A stretch of 43,111 bases of DNA. Origin: Zoogloea sp. GTDB taxonomy: Bacteria; Pseudomonadota; Gammaproteobacteria; Burkholderiales; Rhodocyclaceae. Below the pieces are notes generated by a model. That model was not told the origin of the DNA. It made no database searches and saw only the letters and a list, made by a program, of their open reading frames with translations. The DNA lies in NCBI GenBank assembly GCA_009026175.1, contig WBTZ01000027.1, positions 1 to 43,111 on the forward strand, in the 5' to 3' direction. Shown here piece by piece: positions 8,165-16,110 of this stretch; the stretch's first letter is position 1, and each line of letters starts with the position of its first letter. Both the position numbers and the translations under genes were made by a program.

Positions 8165-8877
8165 GGGGCACACTCCAGGCGGCTGGCACCACGCAGGCGC
8201 TCCGACAGGTCGCTGACCAGGGTCGCCAGACCATCGCCAGGGCCGCGGACCTCGATACGGACCGCCCCCGCCCCGCGGGTGGCGATCTGGGCGCTGCGCA
8301 CGCCCTTTTCCTTCAGGCTTTCCAGGTGGCGGTTGGCCGCTGCCTCGTTCTTGTAGAGTCCCAGGGAAATGGCGTACTGCCCGGGCCCGGCATCCTGCAT
8401 GACGAAAAGGTCGTCCACTCCCAGGCGCCGGAGCTCAGCCACCTTCTTGTCCGCCCCCTCCTTGCTGCCCTGGGAGGGGATATGCACCCACCAGGAGGAC
8501 GGCACCTCGCTGCGCTTTTCACTCAAGGCAAAGCCGGTACCGGCTTTCGAGATACGGGCGGCAAGCTCACGCGCCTGCTCGGCATTCAGTCCCGCAAACA
8601 CCACGCAGGCCTGCGGCGCCAGGGCCTCGACAGCCACTTCGGCCAGAGCGGCGGGGGCCTTGGCCTCTTCCTCGGCCGGAGCCGGCCTGGCGACCACGGG
8701 TGGCACGGCCGGCGGAGCCTGCGCGGACACCAGGTGGATGCGTTCCGGATTGAGCTGGTTGCTCAGACGCTCGGGCTCTCCATGGGAACCCGCGCCCCCC
8801 AGCCACCCTTTCCAGAGGGCCAGGGCCAGCAGATTGGCAAAGATGAGGACGATGATCGCGATGCGCAAAGGAGCCAT
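8161..8877 (-). CDS. SPOR-domain membrane protein
   Basis: A 238-residue protein with one N-terminal membrane helix (IAIIVLIFANLLALALW, residues 6-22). A Pro/Ala-rich periplasmic linker (about 45-80) leads to a C-terminal region ending in a SPOR-like fold. In that region QYAISLGLYKNEAAANRHLE and ARGAGAVRIEV resemble SPOR strands and helices. SPOR domains bind denuded glycan strands at division septa. The family usually follows coaX in betaproteobacteria and has no established individual name. It starts 68 bases after the coaX stop, and its own stop overlaps the coaE start. Domain assignment is by pattern, not by profile. Confidence 0.75.
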   Translation of the reverse strand: MAPLRIAIIVLIFANLLALALWKGWLGGAGSHGEPERLSNQLNPERIHLVSAQAPPAVPPVVARPAPAEEEAKAPAALAEVAVEALAPQACVVFAGLNAEQARELAARISKAGTGFALSEKRSEVPSSWWVHIPSQGSKEGADKKVAELRRLGVDDLFVMQDAGPGQYAISLGLYKNEAAANRHLESLKEKGVRSAQIATRGAGAVRIEVRGPGDGLATLVSDLSERLRGASRLECAP

Positions 8878-8945
8878 GGCCGAAGACTAACCGATCAGGC
8901 AGGACGGGAAAAGGCGCCCATCGAACGAGGTTCGCGGCACATCCC

Positions 8946-9665
8946 TCATCGCTCCCCCAGCATGCGGACAAGGCCTTCGAGGACAAGATTGTCCACCTGC
9001 CGCAGCGGGCAGCCGAGCATGGGCGCCAGCACCGCGGCGGCCCCGCCATTCAGCAGGCATAGCGCCCCGGGCTCGGCCTCGACCAGGCGGTACATGCGTT
9101 CGATGGCGCCCAGCTGGGCATGCAGGCATCCGGTGAAGATGGCATCGGCGGTGCGCCGCGGGAAGGCCTCGAAGCGGCCGTCGGTGAAGGGCAGCTGGGC
9201 CGTATCGCGGGCCAGGGACATGCGCATCAGCTCCAGCCCCGGCAGGATCACGCCGCCCTGGAAGCCCCCGTCGCCGTCCAGCACATCGGCCGTCGTCGCG
9301 GTGCCGGAGGTCACCACCAGCGCCGCAGCGCCATGCAGGGCCCGGGCTCCGATCAGGGCTGCCCAGCGGTCCGCCCCCAGGCGGGACGGGTCCTGGTAGG
9401 CATTGCGCACTCCAAAGCCTTCCCGCTCCGGCCGGATCCACTCGGCATCCAGCCCCCGGGCGGCCAGCATCGCCCCGATCCGCCCGGCCACGCTTGAGCC
9501 GGCCACATTGGCACCGAGCACCCGCCGCACATCGCCAAACCCCGCCAGCACCTCGCCCAGGCCATCGAGGGCAGTGAGCAGCACCGCCCCCTGCCCGCGC
9601 CAGCCCATACCGTCGTGCAGGCCCCACTTCAGACGGGTATTGCCCACGTCGAAGACGAGATCCAT
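8946..9665 (-). CDS. coaX: Type III pantothenate kinase
   Basis: A 239-residue cytoplasmic enzyme phosphorylating pantothenate, the first and committed step of CoA synthesis. Motifs of the ASKHA-fold type III enzyme are present: DVGNTRLKWG at the N-terminus (phosphate loop with catalytic Asp), RLGADRWAALIGAR, VVTSGTATTADVL and GGFQGGVILPGL. Type III kinases need a monovalent cation and are not inhibited by CoA. The ATG at 9665 overlaps the birA stop (TGATG), so the two are translationally coupled. birA-coaX adjacency is common in betaproteobacteria. Confidence 0.93.
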   Translation of the reverse strand: MDLVFDVGNTRLKWGLHDGMGWRGQGAVLLTALDGLGEVLAGFGDVRRVLGANVAGSSVAGRIGAMLAARGLDAEWIRPEREGFGVRNAYQDPSRLGADRWAALIGARALHGAAALVVTSGTATTADVLDGDGGFQGGVILPGLELMRMSLARDTAQLPFTDGRFEAFPRRTADAIFTGCLHAQLGAIERMYRLVEAEPGALCLLNGGAAAVLAPMLGCPLRQVDNLVLEGLVRMLGER

Positions 9666-10507
9666 CAGCTCACCACCCGCAAGGACACTTCGCCGGACAA
9701 CACCCTACGCATCCCCGTATCCGTCTCCAGCAGCAGGGCCCCATCCTCATCCACCCCGGCACAGCGGCCGCTGAGGGACTCGGCTTCGCCAAGGATGCGC
9801 ACCGGCAGGTCAGCAAAGGCATTGCGCTGCTGCCAGGCGCCACGCAGGGCTGGAAAGCCGGCCGCCGCATAGATCTCGAAAAGAGCCTGCAGCTCGTCGA
9901 GCACCCGGGCCAGCAGGGCACTGGCCCCGGGCGGCGAAGGGAGGCAGGCCGCCAGATCGGTGACGCCGGTCGGGTAATCGATGGCCGCATCGGCAGGCAG
10001 GCGCAGGTTGATGCCGATGCCGACCACGGCGGCCGGGGTGCGCCCGCGGCCAGGCATCAGCTCGACCAGGATGCCGGCCAGCTTGCAGCCGTGGATCAGC
10101 ACGTCATTGGGCCACTTGAGCTGAACGCCTTCGACGCCGAGCCCCTCCAGCGCCCGGGCCACGGCCAGCCCGGCCACCAGGGACAGGCCGGCGGGGACCG
10201 GCGCACCGGGCGCGAAGCGCCACAGGGCCGAGAAGGTCAGGCTGGCACCAGGCCACGACTGCCACACCCGGCCACGCCGCCCTCGGCCGGCGGTCTGCAC
10301 ATCGGCGGCGAACACATGCACCCGTCCGTCGTCGGGTGGTGGCTCGGCCATCAGGCGCGTGTTGGTGGAGTCACATTCAGGCACGCACACCAGGGAGAAG
10401 GCCGCTGCCTTGCCCCCCAGGGCCGCCATCACAGCCCCTGCATCGAGGGCTTCGTATCCGATCTGTTCCAAGAATCCATTCCCGGCAGGTTGCAACAAGC
10501 CGGTCAT
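9665..10507 (-). CDS. birA: Biotin-[acetyl-CoA-carboxylase] ligase, no DNA-binding domain
   Basis: A 280-residue enzyme that activates biotin to biotinyl-AMP and attaches it to the carrier protein of acetyl-CoA carboxylase. Catalytic motifs are CDSTNTRL, the biotin loop AGRGRRGRVW, LKWPNDVL and KLAGILVE, followed by a small C-terminal SH3-like domain (VRILGEAESLSGRCAGVDEDGALLL). The N-terminal winged helix that lets E. coli BirA repress the biotin operon is missing, so this is a ligase without the repressor role. The ATG at 10507 is inferred; the frame stays open 69 codons further upstream, but that part is Arg/Pro-rich and overlaps the hairpin after ntrC. No good ribosome site is visible. 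Confidence 0.88.
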   Translation of the reverse strand: MTGLLQPAGNGFLEQIGYEALDAGAVMAALGGKAAAFSLVCVPECDSTNTRLMAEPPPDDGRVHVFAADVQTAGRGRRGRVWQSWPGASLTFSALWRFAPGAPVPAGLSLVAGLAVARALEGLGVEGVQLKWPNDVLIHGCKLAGILVELMPGRGRTPAAVVGIGINLRLPADAAIDYPTGVTDLAACLPSPPGASALLARVLDELQALFEIYAAAGFPALRGAWQQRNAFADLPVRILGEAESLSGRCAGVDEDGALLLETDTGMRRVLSGEVSLRVVS

Positions 10508-10534
10508 TATGGACGAAGCGGGGAATGCAGCGAA

Positions 10535-10560
10535 GCCGGCCCCCGTGGGAAGGGGCCGGC
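10535..10560 (-). terminator. Strong hairpin after ntrC
   Basis: A perfect 9-bp stem, GCCGGCCCC (10535-10543) with GGGGCCGGC (10552-10560), lies between the ntrC stop and the birA start. There is no good T-tract on either strand, so termination may be partial or Rho-assisted. Confidence 0.45.
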
Positions 10561-10595
10561 AGGGCAGGAGGGAACGCGGAAACGCGCCCGGACAC

Positions 10596-11999
10596 TCAGG
10601 CGTGATCGGGCTCTTCGAGCCCCAGCTCCTGGATCTTGCGGGTGATCGTGTTACGGCCGATGCCCAGCAGCTGGGCCGCCTCGATGCGGCGACCGCCGGT
10701 GGCCGCCAGGGCACGGCGGATCAGGATGCGCTCGAAGTCCTTGTTCAGGCGGTCGAAGACCTCCCCGGGGTTCTGCGCCAGGGCGCGGTCGGCTTCCACC
10801 ATCAGGGCATCGCACCAGTTGGCCGGCTGCTCGCGGGTCGGCTGGTCCTTCAGCTCGGGCGGCAGGTCGGCCACCTCGACGGTCTGCCCCGGCGCCATCA
10901 CGGTGAGCCAGTGGCAGAGGTTCTCGAGCTGGCGCACATTGCCCGGGAAATCCAGGCTCTGCAGGTACTTGAGGGTCGCCTCCGACAGGCGCTTGGCCTC
11001 GACGCCCAGCTCCTGGGCCGACAGGGCAATGAAATGACGGGCCAGGGGCGGGATGTCCTCGCGGCGCTCCCGCAGCGGCGGCAGGCGCAGGCGGATCACA
11101 TTGAGGCGGTGGAACAGGTCTTCCCGGAACAAGCCCTGGCGGACACGCTCTTCCATGTTCTGGTGGGTGGCGGCGATGACCCGTACATTGGCCTTGATCG
11201 GCTGATGACCGCCCACCCGGTAGAAGTTGTTGTCGGACAGCACGCGCAGCAGGCGGGTCTGCAGTTCGGCAGGCATGTCACCGATTTCATCGAGGAACAA
11301 GGTGCCCCCTTCCGCCTGCTCGAAACGGCCCCGGCGCATCGTCTGGGCGCCGGTGAAGGCCCCCCGTTCATGGCCGAACAGCTCGGACTCCAGCAGATCG
11401 CGGGGGATCGCCGCGGTGTTGATGGCGATGAAGGGCGCGTCCTTGCGCGGGCTGTGACGGTGCAGGGCGCGCGCCACCAGCTCCTTGCCGGTGCCCGACT
11501 CACCGTTGATCAGCACCGTGGCATGGGACTGGGAGAGCCGGCCGATGGCCCGGAAGACCTCCTGCATGGCGGGGGCCTGGCCGAGGATCTCGGGGACGGC
11601 ACTGAGCACCTCCTCGGAACCCGCCTGGTGGGCGCTTTCGTCGATGGCACGGCGCACCAGCTCGACCGCCTGGTCGACGTCGAAGGGTTTGGGCAGGTAC
11701 TCGAAGGCTCCCCCCTGAAAGGCCGCCACCGCGCTGTCCAGATCGGAGTAGGCGGTCATGATGATGACCGGCATGTGAGGGAAGCGGGTCTTCACCTTGG
11801 AAAGCAGGGTCAGGCCGGATTCGCCGGGCATGCGGATGTCGGACAGCAGCACGCGGGGCGCCTGGGCCGTGCTCTCGAGCGCGGCCAGCACCTCGCCCGC
11901 AGAGCCGAAGCTCTTGTACGGAATTTCCTCCCGGGCCAGGGCCTTCTCCAGCACCCAGCGGATGGAACGGTCGTCATCAACAATCCACACTGCATTCAT
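10596..11999 (-). CDS. ntrC: Nitrogen regulation response regulator NtrC
   Basis: A 467-residue sigma-54 activator. The receiver domain (1-120) has the acidic pocket DDD at 8-10, phospho-acceptor D54 (LLSDIRMP) and K104. The AAA+ domain has Walker A GESGTGKE (166-173), the sigma-54 contact loop GAFTGA (213-218) and Walker B GGTLFLDEIGD. The C-terminal Fis-type helix-turn-helix is RIEAAQLLGIGRNTITRKI. When phosphorylated by NtrB under nitrogen limitation it drives glnA and assimilation genes. The ATG at 11999 gives the family N-terminus NAVWIVDDDRSIRWVLEKA; a GTG five codons upstream is the alternative. It lies 82 bases after ntrB, and that gap contains an NtrC-type dyad. Confidence 0.96.
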   Translation of the reverse strand: MNAVWIVDDDRSIRWVLEKALAREEIPYKSFGSAGEVLAALESTAQAPRVLLSDIRMPGESGLTLLSKVKTRFPHMPVIIMTAYSDLDSAVAAFQGGAFEYLPKPFDVDQAVELVRRAIDESAHQAGSEEVLSAVPEILGQAPAMQEVFRAIGRLSQSHATVLINGESGTGKELVARALHRHSPRKDAPFIAINTAAIPRDLLESELFGHERGAFTGAQTMRRGRFEQAEGGTLFLDEIGDMPAELQTRLLRVLSDNNFYRVGGHQPIKANVRVIAATHQNMEERVRQGLFREDLFHRLNVIRLRLPPLRERREDIPPLARHFIALSAQELGVEAKRLSEATLKYLQSLDFPGNVRQLENLCHWLTVMAPGQTVEVADLPPELKDQPTREQPANWCDALMVEADRALAQNPGEVFDRLNKDFERILIRRALAATGGRRIEAAQLLGIGRNTITRKIQELGLEEPDHA

Positions 12000-12052
12000 G
12001 TCATTCACACGCACAAGAGAGGTACAGCAAAAAAATGGGCTGCCGGCTGCGA

Positions 12053-12069
12053 TGCACCATTATCGTGCA
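12053..12069. promoter_or_regulatory. NtrC-type dyad in the ntrB-ntrC gap
   Basis: TGCAC (12053-12057) and GTGCA (12065-12069) are separated by seven bases, exactly the NtrC-box geometry (TGCAC-N7-GTGCA). The dyad extends by two more paired bases on each side (12051-12071). A further TGCAC arm follows at 12076-12080. Read on the minus strand the same dyad could fold as RNA, with a seven-T run (complement of 12030-12036) downstream. It sits 52-72 bases upstream of ntrC. Confidence 0.5.
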
Positions 12070-12081
12070 TCGACGTGCACA

Positions 12082-13155
12082 TCACGCTTCCAGATCCCGC
12101 GAGATCGGCAGGAAGACCGTAAAGCAGGTCCGGCCAGGCCTCGACTCGACCTCGATGGCCCCCTGATGCTGCTCGATGAAACTCTGGGCCAGGGACAGAC
12201 CCAGGCCACTGCCGTTTTCCCTCCCGGACACCAGCGGGTAGAAGATCTTGTCGCGGATGTTGTCCGGGATGCCCGGGCCGTTGTCGATCACCTGGAGCTG
12301 CAGCGCGAGCTTGAAACGCCGTTTGGCCAGGGTGACCTGGCGGGCGGCACGGGTCCGCAGGACGATCTCGCCATTGCCGTTGAGCGCCTGGGCGGCATTG
12401 CGTGCGATGTTCAGGATGGCCTGGATCAGCTGCTCCCGGTCACCGGTGATGTAGGGCAAACTGGTGTCGTAGTCCCGTCGCACCCCGACCGACGGGAACT
12501 CCGCCAGGATCAGGCGCCGCACGCGCTCGAGTACATCGTGGGGGTTGAGCTGCGAGGGCTGCATCATCCGGTGCGAGGTCAGCAGCCGGTTCATCAGATC
12601 CTGCAGCCGATCCACCTCGGCAATGATCACCTGGGTGTACTCGCGAAGCTGGGGATCGTCCAGCTCGCGCTCGAGCAACTGAGCCGAGCCCCGGATGCCG
12701 CCGAGGGGATTCTTGATTTCGTGCGCCAGATTGCGGATCAGCTCGCGGTTCGCCTGCTGCTGGTGCGCGAGCTGTTCCTCCCGCGCCACTTTCAGGTGCG
12801 CATCCATGGGCCGGAATTCCAGCAGGAGGCGCGCATTGCCCGAATCGATCGGCGTCACCGTGCAATCCAGGTGCAGGGCTTCCATCCCGGGGCGTACCAC
12901 CGTGAGGTTGTGCCCGGTATAGCTCCAGTTGTCCCTCAGCACATTGTTGAGGGCACTGGCCAGCCCGACGGGCTCACCCAGCAGGCGGCGGAGGGAATAG
13001 CCGACAATCTTGCGACTGCTCGCCGCAAACAGGTTCTCCGCCCCCGGGTTCAGGTAACGAACGATGAACTCATCATCCACCAGCACCACGGCGGACGACA
13101 GGAGCTCAAGCCCCGCAAAGGGCGAAACAGCGGATGGGGACGGGTCGTTTTGCAT
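12082..13155 (-). CDS. ntrB: Nitrogen regulation sensor kinase NtrB
   Basis: A 357-residue soluble histidine kinase/phosphatase that phosphorylates NtrC and is controlled by PII protein. It has an N-terminal PAS domain (about 12-125: VVLVDDEFIVRYLNPGAENLF). The HisKA domain has H145 in RNLAHEIKNPLGGIRG. The HATPase domain has the N box ILNIARNAAQAL, G1 box VIDNGPGIPD and G2 box GSGLGLSLAQ. No membrane segments. It starts with ATG at 13155, 79 bases after the DUF4124 gene stop, in the order glnA-DUF4124-ntrB-ntrC usual for betaproteobacteria. Confidence 0.95.
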   Translation of the reverse strand: MQNDPSPSAVSPFAGLELLSSAVVLVDDEFIVRYLNPGAENLFAASSRKIVGYSLRRLLGEPVGLASALNNVLRDNWSYTGHNLTVVRPGMEALHLDCTVTPIDSGNARLLLEFRPMDAHLKVAREEQLAHQQQANRELIRNLAHEIKNPLGGIRGSAQLLERELDDPQLREYTQVIIAEVDRLQDLMNRLLTSHRMMQPSQLNPHDVLERVRRLILAEFPSVGVRRDYDTSLPYITGDREQLIQAILNIARNAAQALNGNGEIVLRTRAARQVTLAKRRFKLALQLQVIDNGPGIPDNIRDKIFYPLVSGRENGSGLGLSLAQSFIEQHQGAIEVESRPGRTCFTVFLPISRDLEA

Positions 13156-13234
13156 ATGGAGAGTTCAATGCAAGAAGCAGACCACCTGCTCTGCACCCGC
13201 AGCCAGACCCGCACCGGCACATCGCCAGCGCCCC

Positions 13235-13714
13235 TCAGCGCAGGTTGGAGATCTCTCTGCGCAGGGCCTCGATGTTGCGCTCGTGGATCTGCACCTTGTC
13301 CTTGAAGGGCTGCAGGCGGTCCAGCACCTTCTGGTAGTTGCGCTCGTCGCCATAGCGGAGCGCCTCCTGGTCGGCCAACTCCTTGCGGGCCACCTCAAGG
13401 GCTCGCTGTTCGTTGGCCAGTTCATCGTCGAGGATGCGGCGGCGGTCATTGTCACGCGCCTTTTGGGTGCCCGTATCGACCCGGGGAAAGCCGGCAGAGG
13501 TGCCGGATGCACTGTTTTGGGGCGCCGCAGGCCTGGATGCACTGGGAACGGACGAAACCGCCTGATCCCGCGCCAGCATGCTGCACCCTTTTCCGGACGA
13601 CTTGCTGTTGGTATAGGTCGTATGACCGGCCTCATCAACGCACTTATAGATGTCCGCCCGCACAGGCAGGGCGTACAGCAGTACAGCCAGCAGAACAGGG
13701 ATTCTCGAGAGCAT
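13235..13714 (-). CDS. DUF4124-domain exported coiled-coil protein
   Basis: A 159-residue protein with a signal peptide (MLSRIPVLLAVLLYALPVRA). A DUF4124-type segment follows directly (DIYKCVDEAGHTTYTNS, about 21-55) with two cysteines that could form a disulfide. A Ser/Ala/Pro-rich linker leads to a C-terminal coiled coil (about 100-159, rich in Arg, Glu and Leu). The periplasm is the likely site. The function of DUF4124 proteins is unknown to me. Its place between glnA and ntrB is frequent in betaproteobacteria, but a link to nitrogen control has not been shown as far as I know. The start at 13714 begins the signal peptide; an upstream extension of 20 codons lacks that feature. Confidence 0.82.
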   Translation of the reverse strand: MLSRIPVLLAVLLYALPVRADIYKCVDEAGHTTYTNSKSSGKGCSMLARDQAVSSVPSASRPAAPQNSASGTSAGFPRVDTGTQKARDNDRRRILDDELANEQRALEVARKELADQEALRYGDERNYQKVLDRLQPFKDKVQIHERNIEALRREISNLR

Positions 13715-13787
13715 GGTGGGCACAGGCAGTTCCGGAAGCAGCGCTAGTTTAGGGGCCGGCCCGGGCAAACACAAACGCAGACCGGAA

Positions 13788-13813
13788 ACAAAAGGACGGG
13801 CCTCGGCCCGTCC
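13788..13813 (-). terminator. Rho-independent terminator of glnA
   Basis: Stem GGACGGGC (13794-13801) and GCCCGTCC (13806-13813) with a CTCG loop. On the minus strand it is followed by TTTTGTTT. It lies 50 bases after the glnA stop, so most glnA transcripts should end before the DUF4124-ntrB-ntrC genes. Confidence 0.85.
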
Positions 13814-13863
13814 TCCTGTAACGCATCAACCGGCCAGCAAGCTGACCGGCTCGGATCCGGAGA

Positions 13864-15273
13864 TCAGATGGCGTAGTACATCTCGAACTCGACCGGGTGC
13901 ACTTCGACGCGCAGACGGTTCACTTCTTCCTGCTTGAGGGCGATGAAGGAGTCGATGAAGTCGTTGCTGAACACACCGCCGCGGGTCAGGAACTCGCGGT
14001 CCTTGTCCAGGGCTTCCAGAGCCTGTTCGAGGCTGGAGCAGACGGTCGGGATGAGCGCGTCTTCTTCCGGCGGCAGGTCGTACAGGTTCTTGTCGGCGGG
14101 GTCGCCCGGGTGGATCTTGTTCTGGATGCCGTCGAGGCCAGCCATCATCAGCGCAGCGAAGCACAGGTAGGGGTTGGCACCCGGATCCGGGAAGCGGGTC
14201 TCGATGCGGCGGGCCTTTTCGCTGTTCACAAACGGGATGCGGATGGAAGCGGAACGGTTCTTGGCGGAGTAGGCCAGCTTCACCGGAGCTTCGTAGTGGG
14301 GCACCAGACGCTTGTAGGAGTTGGTCAGCGGGTTGGTGATGGCGTTCAGCGCGCGGGCGTGCTTGATGATGCCGCCGATGTAGTACAGGGCGGTCTCGGA
14401 CAGGCCGGCGTAGCCGTTGCCAGCGAACAGGTTCTTGCCGTCCTTCCAGATGGACTGGTGCACGTGCATGCCGGAACCGTTGTCGCCGACGATGGGCTTC
14501 GGCATGAAGGTGGCCGTCTTGCCGTACTGGTGGGCAACGTTCTGGACGATGTACTTGGTGATCTGGGTCTGGTCGGCGCGACGCACCAGGGTGTCGAACT
14601 TGGTGCCGATTTCGTTCTGGCCGGCGGTCGCCACTTCGTGGTGGTGCACTTCAACGGGCACGCCGCAGGCTTCGAGAGCCAGACACATGGCGGCACGCAT
14701 GTCGTTGAAGGAGTCAACCGGGGGAACCGGGAAGTAGCCACCCTTCACAGCGGGACGGTAGCCGGTGTTGCCACCTTCGAACTTCTGGTCGGACGACCAG
14801 GCAGCTTCTTCGGAGAAGATCTTGTGGTAGGCGCCGGACATGCCGACCTTCCACTCGACGGAGTCGAAGATGAAGAATTCGGGTTCCGGGCCAAAGTAGG
14901 CGGTGTCGCCGATACCGGAGGACTTCAGGTAAGCCTCGGCACGGTTGGCGATGGAGCGCGGGTCGCGGTCGTAGCCCTTGCCGTCGGCCGGATCGATCAC
15001 GTCACAGCTCAGGACCAGGGTGGTTTCGTCGAAGAACGGATCGATATAGGCGGTGTTGGGATCCGGCATCAGCAGCATGTCGGAAGCCTGAATACCCTTC
15101 CAGCCGGCGATCGAGGAGCCGTCGAATGCATGACCGCTTTCGAACTTGTCTTCGTCGAAAGCGCTGACCGGCACGCCAACGTGCTGTTCCTTGCCCTTGG
15201 TATCGGTGAAACGAAAATCAACAAACTTGACTTCGTTTTCCTGGACGATCTTCATGACGTCTTGCGGGGTCAT
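13864..15273 (-). CDS. glnA: Glutamine synthetase, type I
   Basis: A 469-residue enzyme making glutamine from glutamate, ammonia and ATP; a dodecamer in the cytoplasm. Motifs: [15 protein letters not shown] at the N-terminus, [19 protein letters not shown] (metal ligands), [19 protein letters not shown], and the adenylylation site NLYDLPPEE with Tyr398, so GlnE-type control by adenylylation is expected. The ATG at 15273 has TAGGAGTG seven bases upstream; the open frame extends 27 codons further without likely coding. Upstream lie a sigma-54-type promoter and two NtrC-type boxes, and a good terminator follows. It is read in the same direction as DUF4124-ntrB-ntrC. Confidence 0.97.
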   Translation of the reverse strand: MTPQDVMKIVQENEVKFVDFRFTDTKGKEQHVGVPVSAFDEDKFESGHAFDGSSIAGWKGIQASDMLLMPDPNTAYIDPFFDETTLVLSCDVIDPADGKGYDRDPRSIANRAEAYLKSSGIGDTAYFGPEPEFFIFDSVEWKVGMSGAYHKIFSEEAAWSSDQKFEGGNTGYRPAVKGGYFPVPPVDSFNDMRAAMCLALEACGVPVEVHHHEVATAGQNEIGTKFDTLVRRADQTQITKYIVQNVAHQYGKTATFMPKPIVGDNGSGMHVHQSIWKDGKNLFAGNGYAGLSETALYYIGGIIKHARALNAITNPLTNSYKRLVPHYEAPVKLAYSAKNRSASIRIPFVNSEKARRIETRFPDPGANPYLCFAALMMAGLDGIQNKIHPGDPADKNLYDLPPEEDALIPTVCSSLEQALEALDKDREFLTRGGVFSNDFIDSFIALKQEEVNRLRVEVHPVEFEMYYAI

Positions 15274-15352
15274 ATAACTCACTCCTAACGGGTTGAAGCT
15301 GCTGCGCAGTGGAAAAAGATATCGGTTACTACAATGACTCAGCCGAGCAAGC

Positions 15353-15370
15353 AAGCATCAAACATGCCAG
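15353..15370 (-). promoter_or_regulatory. Sigma-54 promoter of glnA
   Basis: The minus strand reads CTGGCATGTTTGATGCTT. It has the GG and GC of the -24 and -12 elements with the required ten bases between, and matches the consensus (YTGGCACG-N4-TTGCW) except at two positions. It lies 80 bases upstream of the glnA ATG, with the NtrC dyads centred about 85 and 115 bases further upstream. Confidence 0.65.
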
Positions 15371-15431
15371 CCCGAAAAACAAAACACCTCATTGTGCCAC
15401 AAGGGCATTACGGCGCGCCCCGAAAAAATAT

Positions 15432-15448
15432 TGCACCGCAAAGGTGCG
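15432..15448. promoter_or_regulatory. NtrC box 1 upstream of glnA
   Basis: TGCACCGCAAAGGTGCG fits TGCAC-N7-GTGCA at nine of ten arm positions and has the preferred inner C and G. It would act as an enhancer for the glnA sigma-54 promoter, roughly 97 bases upstream of the predicted transcription start. Confidence 0.7.
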
Positions 15449-15461
15449 CAATCCCACAAAC

Positions 15462-15478
15462 TGCACCAACACAGTGCG
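15462..15478. promoter_or_regulatory. NtrC box 2 upstream of glnA
   Basis: TGCACCAACACAGTGCG fits TGCAC-N7-GTGCA at nine of ten arm positions. It is centred 30 bases from box 1, about three helical turns, which puts both on the same face of the DNA as in the enteric glnA enhancer. Confidence 0.65.
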
Positions 15479-15543
15479 TAAATAGGGCTTTTTCTCCAGC
15501 CCGCCCCGGCGCATGCACCTTCAAGGCCCACCGCGCCCCGCCT

Positions 15544-15589
15544 CCGGAGTTGCAGGAAGTGCAATCCCGCACATCGCTTGCAGCTCCGG
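15544..15589. repeat. Nested inverted repeat over the rhodanese promoter
   Basis: Outer arms CCGGAGTTGCA (15544-15554) and TGCAGCTCCGG (15579-15589) match at 10 of 11 positions. Inner arms GTGC (15559-15562) and GCAC (15569-15572) are nested between them. The right outer arm covers the predicted -35 element of the rhodanese-nadA promoter, so it may be an operator or a structured leader. Confidence 0.4.
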
Positions 15590-15605
15590 GGGGCAGCGGT
15601 ATACT
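15578..15605 (+). promoter_or_regulatory. Sigma-70-type promoter of rhodanese-nadA
   Basis: TTGCAG (15578-15583) and TATACT (15600-15605) with a 16-base spacer. The start of transcription would fall near 15612, about 26 bases before the rhodanese ATG. The -10 is good (five of six) and the -35 weak. Confidence 0.5.
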
Positions 15606-15637
15606 CGCAAACCCGTCGTTCTCATCGGACCACCGCC

Positions 15638-16090
15638 ATGGGAAAACTCAGTGACACCCTTACCCTCGCCCAGGAGCGCGCCCGCGGACTGAACGTCCCC
15701 TATGCCGGCTCCCTCACGCCCCGCGAAGCCTCAGAGGTGCTGGCGCTGGCCCCCGGCGCCAAACTCGTGGACGTGCGCACCCGTGCCGAGTGGGACTGGG
15801 TCGGCCGGATCCCCGGCGCGATCGAGATCGAGTGGATGCTCTACCCGGGCAACGAACCCAACCCCCACTTCCTCGCCCAGTTCAAGCGCCAGGTGGATCC
15901 GGAAGCGCTGGTCATGTTCCTGTGCCGCAGCGGAGCGCGCTCCAACGCCGCAGCGACACTGGCCGCAGGATCCGGTTACACCAACGCTTACAACATCCTC
16001 GAAGGCTTCGAGGGCGACAAGGATGCCGGCGGCCACCGCAACAAGGTCGGAGGCTGGCGTCACGCCGGCCTGCCGTGGATCCAGAGCTGA
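15638..16090 (+). CDS. Single-domain rhodanese-like protein
   Basis: A 150-residue protein with one rhodanese fold. The substrate-entry motif is LVDVRTRAEWDWVGRIPGA and the active-site loop is CRSGARS, whose cysteine would carry a persulfide. No signal peptide or membrane helix, so it is cytoplasmic. Such proteins pass sulfur to acceptors, but the partner cannot be read from sequence. The ATG at 15638 follows CCACCGCC with no strong ribosome site; the frame upstream overlaps the promoter. nadA starts 20 bases after its stop, so the two are probably co-transcribed. NadA needs a [4Fe-4S] cluster, so a sulfur-supply role is possible but only an inference. Confidence 0.85.
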   Translation: MGKLSDTLTLAQERARGLNVPYAGSLTPREASEVLALAPGAKLVDVRTRAEWDWVGRIPGAIEIEWMLYPGNEPNPHFLAQFKRQVDPEALVMFLCRSGARSNAAATLAAGSGYTNAYNILEGFEGDKDAGGHRNKVGGWRHAGLPWIQS

Positions 16091-16110
16091 ACCACAGGAC
16101 ACCCCCAGAG

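Noticed and set aside
10508-10714. N-terminal extension of birA that might hold a winged helix
   Set aside because: The translated extension is rich in Arg, Pro and Ser with no helix-turn-helix pattern, and it crosses the hairpin and the ntrC stop.
15383-15399. A perfect TGGCAC on the minus strand upstream of glnA as a second sigma-54 promoter
   Set aside because: At the required ten-base spacing the -12 position reads TG and not GC, so the element is incomplete. The candidate at 15353-15370 has both.
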